A DNA stretch of 64,000 nt from Euglena gracilis (taxonomy: Eukaryota > Euglenida > Euglenophyceae > Euglenales): assembly GCA_039621445.1 (NCBI GenBank), contig CP154956.1, positions 88,294,482 through 88,358,481 of the forward strand, given 5' to 3'. The stretch's first letter is position 1; every line of letters starts with the position of its first letter. Below the pieces are notes generated by a model, which worked only from the letters and a program-made list of their open reading frames with translations, was not told where the DNA came from and did no database searches. Both the position numbers and the translations under genes were made by a program. Of the stretch, positions 42,606-53,032 are shown piece by piece.

Positions 42606-42992
42606 CCCCCCAATGTCCAACGACTGGTAACCTTTGTCCTCCGACCGGGGGGTTGCTGGACACGGGTTGTAACCAAAAAGGTGTCCTCTGACGGGGGGGG
42701 CCTTAGACAAGGGTCCAAAAAAAGTTGGAGGGTACCCGGGAACACCCTGCCCCCAAAAATGTCAAAATTTTCCTTCTGGCGCTTTGCGCCGAAAACTTTG
42801 GAGATTTTGACAAAAAATTGCTCCGGAAAATTTGGGTACTTTTGTCCAAAAAAAAAATAAATACCAAAAATGGCATTTTGGCCAAATTTCGGCTGATTTT
42901 GGGCGCAAAGATTATCAGCCGGACTCTTTGCGCCAGTTCAAAAAACCTGGCCAACCCTCCCAGCCTCCGAAAAAGTGTCCTTCGACCGGGGG
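42606..42992. mobile_element. TA-flanked MITE, copy 3 (diverged)
   Basis: CCCCCCAATGTCCAACGACT after TA (42604-42605) and TCCTTCGACCGGGGG before TA (42993-42994) correspond to the ends of copies 1 and 2. The middle has the TCTGGCGCTTTGCGCCGAAA hairpin and the same order of blocks but many changes, so it is an older copy. Confidence 0.65.
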
Positions 42993-43520
42993 TAAAATGG
43001 CCGAAAAATGGCCCTCCCAGGTGGTGGGGCAAGTCGAGCCGCAACCCACCCACCAGAGCAGTCCATCAGGAAAAGGCTAGAAAGGCTAGAAAGGTGACCT
43101 GAAACATCAGCCCCAAAAAATACTGAAAGGGAGGGGATGCTCTGCCTTCCACCCTCTAGGATGGAGATGGGAGGGTCAATCCACCCACCACTCAGAGGGT
43201 TTTGGGGATTCCCCCACGAGAGGGTGTTGGGTATTCCCCCACGACCCTGGGAAGGTGAACCATTCTTTTCAATTGTTTTTTTTTTGCCTTGGGAGATACA
43301 GAAATTATGGAAAATGAATCAAAATCGATCAACTAAAACCAAAGGCGCAAATCAGAGACTGTTCTGTAATTTTGCTGCACCTTCAACTTCCATAGGGATC
43401 CTCCAAAAAGTTCGAAAAAAAGCTTATTGATACATTTGAAACAGAAATCAGAGATGGGGGGAAATGGAGAGAAGCAAATTGAGGAGTGTTTGTGCCAATG
43501 TCCTCAACGGCTTCCTACAC

Positions 43521-43633
43521 AGGATCAATAATAGTGCCATCCACACCGTCGATCTCGGAAAATGGAACCCGGATCCGGCTGACCTCATAGCCACCAGATG
43601 GGTCCCAGTTGTGCAGCTGCATTTCCAGACCGT
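43521..43633 (-). CDS. MCTP: C2 domain B, second half exon
   Basis: Acceptor GGGCTCTGGGTCAG; the frame reads GLEMQLHNWDPSGGYEVSRI + RVPFSEIDGVDGTIID, then a GTGTAGG donor. This is the C2 pattern of a hydrophobic strand, W/D-D calcium-loop position, then a polar loop and (I/V)-P-(L/F)-S-x-(I/L). It supplies the two bases needed by the donor at 44398, so the C2 domain is continuous across the splice. Confidence 0.75.
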
Positions 43634-44397
43634 CTGACCCAGAGCCCAGGTGGGGTGGAGTAGCTGCTCTGCAGTGCACAGGGCAGGGAGCCCCGCAGTC
43701 CAGTCACGCTTAACTTCTGATGAAAGGAGCATGAGAGGCAGACCCAACTCTCGTTATTCCAGAACCAGCCCAAACGGCAAACTTATCACTGGCAAAATAT
43801 TTGACAAAAATGGGTGAAAAGGGAATGCAACCTTTGCACTGTGTTGAACTTGCAGTGGGTGGAAAACATAATTCCATTAGTAACGCACCCCTAGCGCCTT
43901 GGAGCCACCTTCATGGAGCCTGGCCAAGTTGCAGCTCCTGAGGAAGGGCGTGGCAGCCAATGGTGCGGTAGGGGACAGCAATGTAGAAGGTTTGGTCCCA
44001 CTGCGGACTGGTGGTCAGTGGCTGGAGTCACGGATGTGGGGTGATGCGGGAACTGCGAGATGGCAGGAGTGGAAAACAGTCCGATGCGGTGACACAAAAA
44101 GAAATTCTGTGGAAATGAAATGCAATCGGACTTTTGAACACACAGTGGACGTAGAATAGTTTAAATATTAAGGCCGCCTGTGTGGGAGAGCAGCTGAACG
44201 TCTCTCTGACGTTTCCAGATTGCATCTGAGAGCGGAGAAGCAGGGATTTTCCACCACAAGTGTTGATACAGGCTGCCCCTTTGGCCTCTGTGAGTCGAGT
44301 GGGCAAATGGTCTGGCCCTCAAACAACCATTCATTGCAAAACTCAAAAAATACAAGCTTAATGGCTGCTGGCACAGTGGCATGGTCCTGCTGCTCAC

Positions 44398-44604
44398 GCA
44401 CAGGGAGGTGAACAACAATGCCAAGGTGGCTCCAAGGCGAGAACATGGTGTCGGTCTGGGCCTTGAACAGCCCGCACTTCACCACCACGAAGGGGTCCGC
44501 CGTCGCGGTCTTGCACTCCGCACTCGGTGCCTGCGCGTCCAGCACCTTCACACACAACTTGCGCATGAACGGTGCGAGGTAGTAATTCCAGGCTCCTTTG
44601 CCCC
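44398..44604 (-). CDS. MCTP: C2 domain B, first half exon
   Basis: Acceptor GGGCTTCAG; the frame contains RKLCVKVLDAQAPS, then ATADPFVVVKCGLFKAQTDT and SPWSHLGIVVHLPV, ending at a GTGAGC donor. L-x-V-x-V-x-x-A ... (S/A)-D-P-(Y/F)-V-x-V ... (K/Q)-T is the classic first half of a C2 domain. D-P-F retains one calcium-binding aspartate. The first loop lacks an obvious D at the usual place (E-C-K), so calcium binding may be weak. Confidence 0.75.
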
Positions 44605-44674
44605 CTGAAGCCCAGCTCCCCCCTTTCCATGGCTTTGACGTCGGCTTCTTTTTAAACAGACATGGAGGTCAGAT

Positions 44675-44934
44675 CAGGGGTTTCTTTTTAAGACCAGGGG
44701 GAGGGGGGTCCCCCCCCACCCACCCCGTGGGGGGTGGGGGGGCCCCTCCGGGGGGGGGGGGGGGGCCCGGAGGCCCCACAAAAAAAAAATGGCTGAAAAA
44801 TCGCGAAAAATGCTAAAAATAGAAATTTTTTCAAAAACCTACTCCCCTCCGAGGGGGGACCCCTCCCCGGGGGGGCTCGGCCGGACCCACCCACCTGACC
44901 CCCCCCCAGGGTCCACGACTAAAAAAAACCCTGG
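44675..44934. mobile_element. Short inverted-repeat element, AGAC-poly(T) family, copy 2
   Basis: CAGGGGTTTCTTTTTAAGAC opens it and CACGACTAAAAAAAACCCTG closes it. Inside are GGGGGGTCCCCCCCCACCCA and GGGGGGACCCCTCCCCGGGG blocks around an A/T-rich middle (AAAAATGGCTGAAAAATCGC). Confidence 0.65.
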
Positions 44935-45620
44935 GTCAGATTGCAGGGTATTGCAGGGTATTGCAGGGAGCCCCGTTTACAAGTATCCATCGCAAATTCT
45001 TCTAAGGCGCTTGTTGTTTAAGATGCAATGGTGACTGCCTTAATGCCCCTGAGGGGGGGGGGGTGGAGAGTCAAACCCAACAGGCCTGCCTGGGGGGCAA
45101 TGGTCCCTTGTGAGGGCCACACACTTCTTTAAAAGGTGAAAGAGGGATATTTGGGGGATTTCTGGCAAAGAAACCATTCTCTTCCATTTTTGCATTTGTT
45201 TTACCCTTTCGCCTAAGATTTACACACGGAGTTGAGCCAAGTAAACTTGCACAACGTTTCATTTCTGATATACCTGAAGGTCTGAGCAACACTGATAGGC
45301 AACACACAAGAATGAGATTTAAACGTAAGGTGACAGGTTGTTCCTCAATGCCTCAGCAAAGGCCAGGGCCTCAATTTATACCTAACACCTGGCAAAAGTA
45401 ATACACCTGAGTAGGCATTTCTAGAACGTGCAGGAGAATCTCTGAACAATTGCACCACAGCATCTGCAATTTCATCAGATGATGCTTGGTGGGGACCCCT
45501 ATTTGCTAGGGAATGTTCCAGAGATGCGTAAAGAAACTCTGATATCTTTTCTGACTCAGATTTCTCCTTATAAAATCATCAATGGATGAACATTGAATTT
45601 TTCTCCCCTGTAAAAATGAC

Positions 45621-45677
45621 CTGAACAGGGCAGCCACATAAGACAGAAACCCTTGGGTGGTGGGCGGGGAGATCTTC
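45621..45677 (-). CDS. Possible small exon
   Basis: The acceptor TTGTTCTTAGCAG and donor GTCATT bound a 57-nt frame reading KISPPTTQGFLSYVAALF. It sits between C2 domain A and B exons on the right strand. The evidence is limited to splice-like borders. Confidence 0.3.
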
Positions 45678-46009
45678 CTGCTAAGAACAAACAGCTTTGG
45701 TAAGCACATTACGTTGCACCCATGAACCTGCCACTTCTGGGGCCAGCACGCAAAAAAAGAAATTGTTTCCTCGAGTTTTTCGTTCCTTGTTTCCCCGTTG
45801 TCTCATAATCTTTGAGTGCAATAATTTAATGCATGATGCATGGAGCTCTTATTTTCGGTGACAGCATGTTCCAAGTTTTGACACACCAGTTTGTGAGATC
45901 CCATAAGCACATCAATTGAAGCTCTCCCCAACGCTGTCCAAATGATAACCACAGAACTCAGCACAATGCTCTGAAAATCCCGCCATATGTACATCTGCAA
46001 ATCAGTTTC

Positions 46010-46108
46010 AAAGCAAGCCTGAATGGGTGGCAGGAGGGGTGCCGGGGGCACTAATATCTCGCACGTCTTGGTTCGCCTGCTGCAGTGGGCATGCCATCTC
46101 AAGAGGGA
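46010..46108 (-). CDS. Possible small exon
   Basis: After the acceptor CCCACTGCAG the frame reads RRTKTCEILVPPAPLLPPI + QACFETDLQ. R-x-T-K-T is seen at the middle of C2 domains. Another frame is also open, so support is weak. Confidence 0.25.
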
Positions 46109-46536
46109 CGATTCAAAACTCAGAAGAGTGAAAAGCACTGAGCTGGCATGATGCAAGATCTGAAATGTTTTTAATTCAATTTTGAAGGTTCTTGAAAAAA
46201 TAGCATACAAGAACTGAAAGGAGGAACCCAAAAGGGGGGGTGCAGAACCCAAAATCGGCGTCTTTGGAGGGAATGCCAAAGGGTGGGCGTGACTTATTGA
46301 CCACGAACCAGATCAACCAGATGGGGATGGGAGACCTAACGATGGCTTTTAGTGCTTGGGGGTTTGGAGCAGGAGGAGACGGAACTTGCAAACACTTGCA
46401 AGCGAACTTGCCAATCGGAAAAATGCCTTGAAACATCGGGAAACGAAAAGAGAGGGAAAAAAGAAAATGCAAAAGGTACTTTGGTTGCCGGGAAAAGAAG
46501 CGCGAGGGTTTCAAGAAAACGTCCACGGCAGGCCAC

Positions 46537-46706
46537 CAGGATGTGGCAGCGGCGTGCATCCCCGAGGCCGACCTCGACCCGCAGCGTCCCCGCGGCCTCC
46601 CCCTGGTGCACCAGCCCCACCTTGGCCATCAGCCGGTCCTCTGCCAGCCGCCGCACCATGCCGGCCGTGATGGTCAGCTCCCCCGACCCGATGGGGCAGG
46701 CGCCCC
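46537..46706 (-). CDS. MCTP: C2 domain A, last part exon
   Basis: The GC-rich frame reads PIGSGELTITAGMVRRLAED, then MAKVGLVHQGEAAGTLRVEV. An I-G-x-x-x-(L/I)-x-(I/L) strand followed, about 25 residues later, by G-x-L-x-V-x-V is how C2 domains end, so this would complete the domain begun at 53.03-52.50 kb. A GTGGCC donor follows. Codon phase with the exon at 52502 does not close directly, so one small exon may be missing. Confidence 0.5.
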
Positions 46707-46800
46707 CTCATGGGCAGCAGGCTGAATGTGACCAACCCCTTGAGGGGGAAGGGGGTCTCGGAGCAGCCTTCTATTATAGACCCCCCCACCAACCCACCAC

Positions 46801-47064
46801 CAGGGGTTTTTTTTATGACCGGGGGGCCCCCAACCCACCCACCTCCTGCCCCCCCCCCCCCGGGGGGTCCAGGGGACCCACTCAAAAAACCCGAATTTTC
46901 CAAAAATAGCACCTTTTCAAAAATTTTCGGCGCCTTGGGCGCCGAAAAGAAAATTCCACTCCCCCCTTGGGGGACGCCCCCCCCCCGGGGGGCACGACCG
47001 GACCCACCCACCCTACCCCTCCCTCCCCCCCCGGGGTCCACAGCTAAAAAAAAAAGTATACCCT
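46801..47064. mobile_element. Short inverted-repeat element, AGAC-poly(T) family, copy 3
   Basis: CAGGGGTTTTTTTTATGACC at the left is matched in inverse at the right (GTCCACAGCTAAAAAAAAAA). Inside are GGGACCCACTC, a TTTTCGGCGCCTTGGGCGCC + GAAAA hairpin near 46923, and CCGGACCCACCCACC. Confidence 0.65.
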
Positions 47065-47732
47065 GCCCACCACGGCGGAGGACCACCGGGGGGACCCCAA
47101 AAAATCGGGTCGTTTCAAGGCATTTTCCACAAATTTTCGACCACTTTTTGAAACCCATTCCAGGGCCTCTGCACTGGGCACTGGAGCCCACTGGGGGTTC
47201 GGCCCCAGCCCCCTCCCCTGGAGGGCCTTCCACGTTAAAAAAAAAAACCTGTGTGGGTGAACTGGAGTTCCTGGGAAGGCAGACACCCCCCGTTGGTGGC
47301 CAGGCATTTTACATGGATGGGAAGCCTTGAGGGGGGGGGGGCGGACCCCCCTCCCGACATGGAGGGGGGGGGGGGGGTCGGCCCCCCCCCCTCCTACCTC
47401 GAAACTGAGGGGGGGCCGAAAATTTTTCGATTTCATGGACGGGCAAAGGGCCGGAAATTGGGTCGAAATCGGTCAAAAATCCCTGATTTTTTGTTGAAAA
47501 TTGATCCAAAAAATGCTCATTTTTCGAAATTTTTTAAACATTTTTTGGGGGGGAAACACCAACACATCAAAAAATGGGCAATATGTCCAAAAGTCAGCAA
47601 AAGGGGTGTTTTTGTTCATTTTCCAGCGCACAGCGCAGGAAGAAAATTTTCTGCTATTTTTGGCACCTGTCAAGGAGGGGGGGTGGGGGTCCGGACCCCC
47701 CTCCCAACATCTAGGGGGGGGGGTCCGGACCA

Positions 47733-48990
47733 GGTTTTGAATAGTGCTGAGCTCTTAATAAGCGCGCGCCCACCCCTTCGTTGATCGAAAAACGCTCATT
47801 TCCGGTTCAGAAACAGTTTTTCCCGGGTCCTGGAGGCCAAAAAAACATCGTTTCGGGCAAAAAAATTTTCGATTTTTTTCGACTTTTTTGACCCGAAAAT
47901 GACCCAAAGTCAATGGGTTGGCGGCCCAAAGTGGGGCGGTGGCGGGTCGAAAAAACGCTCATTTTCGGCTCAAAAACAGTTTTTCTGGGTCCGGGAGGCC
48001 AAAGAACATCGTTTCGGGCAAAAAAAATTTTCGATTTTTTTTTGACTTTTTTGACCCGATTTTGACCGAAATTCATTGGGTTGGCGGCCCAAAACGGGGC
48101 GCTGGCGGGTCGAAAAAACGCTCCTTTTCGGCTCAAAAACGGTTTTTCCGGGTCGGGAAGCCCAAAAAAACATAGTTTCGGGCAAAAAAAAATATTCGAT
48201 TTTTTTCGACTTTTTTGGTCAAAAATGGCCAAGTCAAACAGTGGAAAAAGTGTACAAAATGGCCAGAAATGGCCTAAATTGGCCAAAAAAAAAAACGCCC
48301 GTATCTTGGGCTGGGCAGGGAGTTGCTGGGAAACAAAAATCTCAGTAGATAGAGCGTTCCAAGCGCTTCAATTTAGGACTCCGGACATTTCCTTTGATTT
48401 GGCATCATTTTTGAGAAATTTTGAAAACATTGATTTTTTGACCCCCACCCCCCGAAAACGGCTAAGTCGAACAGTGGAAAAAGTGTACAAAACGGCCATC
48501 TGGGCCAAAAACGGCAGTATCTCGGGCTAGGCTGGGAGTTGCTGGGAAATCAAAATACCAGTGGATGGGACGTTCCAAGGGCTTCAAATTAGGTTTCCGG
48601 ACATTTCCTTTGGTTTGGCTTCATGTTGGAGATGTTGGCTTCATGTTGACATTTTTTGGCCGGAATGGCAGAGTCCAAAGGGGGGGGGGGCTCATCCAGG
48701 GGGGTGGGCCGATCCTACCCAGTTTGGACCCCTTCGCGCGTGAATAATTCGGGCCTGGCGGGGAGTTGGGGGTCAAAACCAGGTGATTCGGAAACTAGAA
48801 ATCCAGTCGCTCGCGACTTAAAAAAAATTTTTTGGGAACGGGGCCGGGATCATGGTCATAATCCGTCAGTTCCTGAGGTGGGCCCGAAGGGGGGGGGCGG
48901 GGGGAGGAGGCGGGGGGGTGGGGGGGGGGGTTTCCCCAGGGGTAAGCTTCGCTCTTGCCCAAAAAGGGATAAGTCCTTAGTCACCCCTCC
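47733..48990 (+). repeat. 162-bp-unit family, copy in plus orientation
   Basis: It begins CCAGGTTTTGAATAGTGCTG + AGCTCTTAAT. Three units of about 162 bp follow (starts near 47787, 47950 and 48112; CGAAAAAACGCTCATTTTCG). Then comes a region with AGGGAGTTGCTGGGAAACAA (twice), CAGTTTGGACCCCTTCGCGC, GTGAATAATTCGG and CGGAAACTAGAAATCCAGTC, and it ends near GGTAAGCTTCGCTCTTGCCC. No transposase is seen. It is noncoding; open frames are repeat effects. Confidence 0.75.
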
Positions 48991-49287
48991 CGTTTCCCCC
49001 TTACCCCCTGGGGGGGGGGGGGTTGGTCGGGACCGCCCCCACCACCTACCTCAATACCGAAGGGCTTCCCATCCAACCCTGCCCCTCCCCCCCCCACACA
49101 TTGGCCCGGTCCAACAGGATGGGGGAGGGCAACTTTGGGGAATGGACATACGACTCCAATGGCATGGGGAATGGGGAACGAGCTGTCCAGCTGAATGCCT
49201 TGAAAAGGGGCTTATGTTGACCCCAAGACCTAACTTTGGGGGGGGGGGGGCAGGTTGGTTGGCTGCACAGCCGGAGGGCCCAATCAG

Positions 49288-49389
49288 CTAACTGTGGTGC
49301 CAAATCTTGATGCCGAGTTCAAGTGTGCCCTGAACAAGGCTGGTCGAAACCTCATCAACGAGGTTAATGAAATTCATGGAACACGTTGA
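49288..49389 (+). CDS. Possible plus-strand terminal exon
   Basis: After an acceptor-like GCCCAATCAG the plus frame reads VVPNLDAEFKCALNKAGRNL + INEVNEIHG up to a TGA. Another plus frame just upstream (about 49120-49220, NGERAVQLNALKRG) is also protein-like. They could be remnants of a gene or of a mobile element. No family is recognised. Confidence 0.3.
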   Translation, partial: LTVVPNLDAEFKCALNKAGRNLINEVNEIHGTR

Positions 49390-50060
49390 TCTGAAATTTT
49401 TTGAGTATTAACAAGGTTGTCAAAATCTTGACAGAAGAAGAAAAACTGGAATGAAAAGAAGTCTGCAATAATCTCCCAAAAAAATGCAATTCAAAAATTG
49501 ACCACCACCCGGGCCAACACAGCAAAGACCGAAAAAATGTGACCCCAAAGATGGAACACAGCATAGATTCACTTGATGAACCCCGGGTGGGCACATTTTT
49601 TAGACCCAAACCCACCCGCTCACGTTTGTTTTGAAAACCCACCAATGAACAACCCAACCACCAGTTCACTTATCACCTGCATGGCCCATATGGGTTGGGG
49701 CTGCTTGGAGTGGGTCACTCCGGTTAGGCCGAAGGCCTTGCCCAGAAAAAGTTCGCTCAGGGGTTTTCAGTTGATTTTGGCCTTGTTTGAGGTGGGTGAA
49801 TAGCCCAACCAAATAAAAGGACCCCCAAAACAGCCCAAGACCCCCCCCAAAAAGAACCCATTTGGCCAACCAAGCAAAAATGCAAAAATGAGACTCCAAA
49901 TCTGCCGCCCCCCCCCACCCCTGATGGAAGCACCCGGGCAGGACGAAAATATCAATTTCAAGCAAAGCACAAATCGCATTCCTTGGGTCTTTGAGTCCAG
50001 AATCATGTGGCAGCTCAAATCAAACTTAGAACCCTGCCCATTTACACTACAAACTTGTAC
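49390..50060. other. Intron segment, no supported feature
   Basis: The DNA is mixed in composition with few long runs. Overlapping frames on both strands lack splice support. Confidence 0.35.
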
Positions 50061-50062
50061 TA

Positions 50063-51643
50063 CAGGTCGAATTCACTAAAAAAAAGTACCCCCACCCAGT
50101 TCACAAAAAATACCCCCCCTGGATGAAATACCTGCAACAGCGGAATAGACACCCCTGATCAAACTGCAACATTTCGTTCACCCTCTCTGCTTTTCTCATG
50201 CCCCACAAACTGACCCCGGAGGCCCGTGAGGCTTTGAGGGTGCGGGTTGAGGGATATCTGTGCCAGAATCCACCACTTTCATATGGTGCCATCATGAAGC
50301 TGGAAAATATTTCAAAGAGTACCGTGCAAGGTGTGCTCGCGTGCAGCCTGTTCATCCCCTTTAATTGGTGACATGGCCACGAGGTTCAAATTGAGAGGCA
50401 CATTGAAGCGAAAAGCAGGAACTGGACTAAAACAAAAGAAATCAGAAGTTTACACATCCAGGTGTGTTTGCAACGTGAGTAAAATTAGCTACATCTGTCC
50501 CTCTGTTCTTAGGTTTCGTCGGCAAATGATCCAACTTGCCCTCAAAAACCCATTCTGGGGGTCCCAGAAAATTGCAAATGAGTGGTACACCAGCACAATA
50601 AATGCATTGTTCAACCGCCCACCTGGTGCCGTTGTTCAGGTTTGATGTTATGAAAAAGCAATCCCTTGGGCTTTTATCCGCACAGGTACCACCAAAACCC
50701 TCAGCTTGTTTTGTGCGAAGTCTTATGAAGAAAGGTGGCATGTGCTCTGTTCCGGCTCACCCTGCTATCCCGGAGGAACAAAAGGATCCGCTTGGACTTC
50801 GCCAGACGGCACGTCAGTTTCAATTGGAAGAAAGTCATTTGGTCTGATGAAAAACTTTTCAAAGTTAGACCTATGGGGAAAATCAGGTATAGCAACGGGT
50901 GACGCCATCTCCCTTTCAATCCACTAACCTTTTGCAGATGTTGGGTCAAAGAAGGCACCAATCGTTACCTCCCCCAATACGTCATTCCGACAGTCAGCCA
51001 CCCTGAAGGAGTCATGGTGTGGGCAGCCATGGATTATTCGGGAGCAATCTGCATCAGACGGATGCATCAACGAGTATTGACCAGGTTGAGTACCAACGCA
51101 TCCTTGGGACTGCCTTAGGATTCATCCGCAGAAGGTGTGAGGGTTTCTGAATTAGCATCCTTTTGCACTTGGCACACCCGCAGGTCATACAAGTTTCAAC
51201 AGGATGGAGCGCCACCACACAGGGCCTTGTCAACTACAACCTGGCTCCGGCGGAGGAGGATCGAGCGGCTCAACGGAGGGACGTGGCCTCCACAATCCCC
51301 GGACATGAATCCAATGGTTCTAACCAAGCTCCGTGGGAGCGTCTTTGCAGGCAAAGACCAACTGTGGTCAGCTCTGCAGTGCGCTTTTGCTGAGATCACC
51401 CCTGAACAAGTACAAAAGTTGTATCATAGCATGCCTAATCGCAGGCAGTCATTGCGTCGTGTGGAAGACACACCCGTTATTAGCGTGTGCCGGAGAGGCA
51501 CAGTGCGCCCTCGTCACTGTTCTGTCGCATTGGTAAAGAAAGCTCCGGACATTCTGCTCCTCTGCGACTGCAGGTATTTCATCTAGGGGGGGGGGATTTT
51601 TTTGTGAACTGGGTGAGGGTACTTTTTTAGTGAATTTGACCTG
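50063..51643 (+). mobile_element. Tc1/mariner element with TA target duplication
   Basis: The ends start CAGGTCGAATTCACTAAAAA and are inverted repeats of about 80 bp, including GTACCCCCACCCAGTTCACA, a C/G run and GATGAAATACCTGCA. TA flanks both ends (50061-50062, 51644-51645). The size (1,581 bp) and single transposase gene are normal for Tc1/mariner. The A run and C run inside the ends differ in length between the two sides. It lies in an intron of the large gene, in opposite orientation. Confidence 0.9.
50198..51586 (+). pseudogene. Tc1/mariner transposase, intron-containing, probably inactive
   Basis: The ATG at 50198 starts MPHKLTPEAREALRVRVEGY, the first helix-turn-helix of the paired-like DNA-binding domain. 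The second follows as LKRKAGTGLKQKK ... MIQLALKNPFWGSQKIANEW. The catalytic core shows W-S-D-E-K (first D), then FQQDGAPPH (second D), and QSPDMNP near the end. Introns of 45-60 nt with GT..AG borders are clear at about 50461-50512 (GTGTGT..TTCTTAG), 50887-50938 and 51136-51184. Frame changes near 50750 and 51035 and a valine where the third catalytic D/E is expected (M-N-P-M-V, 37 residues after the second D) indicate a dead copy. Confidence 0.8.
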
Positions 51644-51689
51644 TATACGAAGAAATAATATCTCGGGAAATGACATCCGAATCAGGTTT

Positions 51690-51970
51690 TTCACCAACCC
51701 TGGGGGGGGGGGTCCGGAGTGCCTGTGAGTGCCTGCCCAGGCAAGCACTACCCCCCCCCAGGGGGGGTCGGGTTTCGGCCTGTGCCCAGGCACATTACTT
51801 TGAAAATAGGCCATTTTTGGCTCCACGGCGCCTTTGGCGCAGGGGTTGTGCTAGGGCACTTTTGGCCGTGTGCCCTACCCCCCCCCCGGGGGGTCGGATT
51901 TGGTGTGCCTTGGAGTGCCTGCCCAGGCAGGCACCCCCCCCCCTACCCCGGGGTGGGGTCGGCACCCGGC
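51690..51970. repeat. G-run inverted-repeat element with GGCGCCTTTGGCGC core
   Basis: GGAGTGCCTGTGAGTGCCTG + CCCAGGCAAGCAC near the left is mirrored by GCCTTGGAGTGCCTGCCCAG + GCAGGCACC near the right. The core CACGGCGCCTTTGGCGCAG lies at 51827. A related block with GGGCCCCCGGCGCCTTTGG is at 42310-42500. Confidence 0.55.
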
Positions 51971-52501
51971 TAAAATACGGCCTGATCCGAATAATATCAA
52001 TATAACATCCACAAAGGTTAGTCAAATGCATGATGCCACAGAAGAAGACTGTCATCAAGTACCAAAAATGTGCAACGTCAGTGCAAGGGGTCCACACTGC
52101 TGTGGTTTGTTTGGCAGTTTTAACGTGGTCAACCATAAGGGGGGAAAATGCAAATTTTCCCAAAAAAAAACACTTGTCATTGGGGGTGTTTTCGGTCTCT
52201 TTGGGGGTTAGATTTCGATCAGCAATTCCTCAACCTTTGCCCCCCCCCAGCCACTTGCAAAACCCTCGGCCAAACCAGTCCCGTTTGCTTTGGTCGCCTG
52301 GCTGCAATCCGAATCCACCACCGCTTTGTGCCAGCGAAAGGCCACTGCTCAGTGTTGCCCAGCAGCTTCTACAGACGTAAAAGAAGTCTGCACCACCCGA
52401 ACACACAACAGCAAGTTTGACGCAAACCCACTGTGGTCAACAGAACACCAAACTTCATGTTCATTCCACAAGGTAAAACCGACCAAAAAAAAAGTAATCA
52501 C

Positions 52502-52609
52502 CCATCTCAGGAAGCAATGGCATGACCTCATATCGAAGCGGATGGTTGCCGTCGGCCCCTCCATCAGGAATACCATAATCTCCTTCCAAACCGGGTCCAA
52601 AGTCCTTTT
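52502..52609 (-). CDS. MCTP: C2 domain A, middle exon
   Basis: Acceptor GACAATCAAG and donor TGG|GTGATT bound an in-phase 36-codon exon: KRTLDPVWKEIMVFLMEG + PTATIRFDMRS. (K/R)-T-L-(N/D)-P-V-W-(N/K)-E is the hallmark of C2 domains. It joins in phase 0 to the exon at 52879-53032. Confidence 0.8.
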
Positions 52610-52878
52610 CTTGATTGTCAGTGGCAGGCATCACATGGCTGGGCAATGGCGAAGACTCCAAAAGGCAATGATATTGGGGGGCAAACGGCAGGCACACACA
52701 AAGTTTTTCCAAGTGAAAATAAGAAGGAAGCTTGCCATTTACTTGGAAAAGCAGCTGTGAAAACGAATGGGGCGTTGAGGGTGATACTATCTCATTCTCA
52801 ATTTCAGAAAATGGGTGTCATAAACAAATACCACCATTGTTTGTCAAGCATCGCGCCATGGGAAAGCCTGGGTGTGAC

Positions 52879-53032
52879 CTGCGTGATGCAGTTCATTTCC
52901 ACGGCAACAAATGGGTCCCGTGTCCGCCCCGTCAGTTTCTGGGCCGACAAGCCGGTTGCATCCAGTATGCAGATGATCAGTGACACGGTGCCAGGGGCAT
53001 TGGCACTGGGATCTGGTCCAGGCTTCTGTTTG
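52879..53032 (-). CDS. MCTP: C2 domain A, first exon
   Basis: After an acceptor AACTATTCAG the frame reads KQKPGPDPSANAPG, then TVSLIICILDATGLSAQKLT and RTRDPFVAVEMNCITQ, ending at a GTCACA donor in phase 0. L-x-I-x-I-L-x-A-x-x-L and D-P-F-V-A-V are C2 strand motifs, including one calcium-loop aspartate. This is the most upstream exon that I can tie to the C2 gene with confidence. Confidence 0.8.

Larger units (their letters stand above)
13152..53032 (-). other. MCTP: MCTP-like gene locus (multiple C2 and transmembrane domains)
   Basis: Minus-strand exons over about 40 kb follow the order of MCTP proteins: repeated C2 domains, then a C-terminal domain with two hydrophobic hairpin segments separated by an acidic linker. 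MCTPs bind calcium and phospholipids through C2 loops and anchor in the ER membrane. The strongest pieces are the C2 halves at 53.03-52.50 kb and 44.60-43.52 kb, and the C-terminal exons at 22.2-13.15 kb, several of which join in phase. Introns range from about 70 nt to 8 kb and contain the Tc1 copy, elements A and B and many MITEs. The 5' end is not found. Alternatives are another C2/ER tether family, or two adjacent genes on the same strand. Confidence 0.7.
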
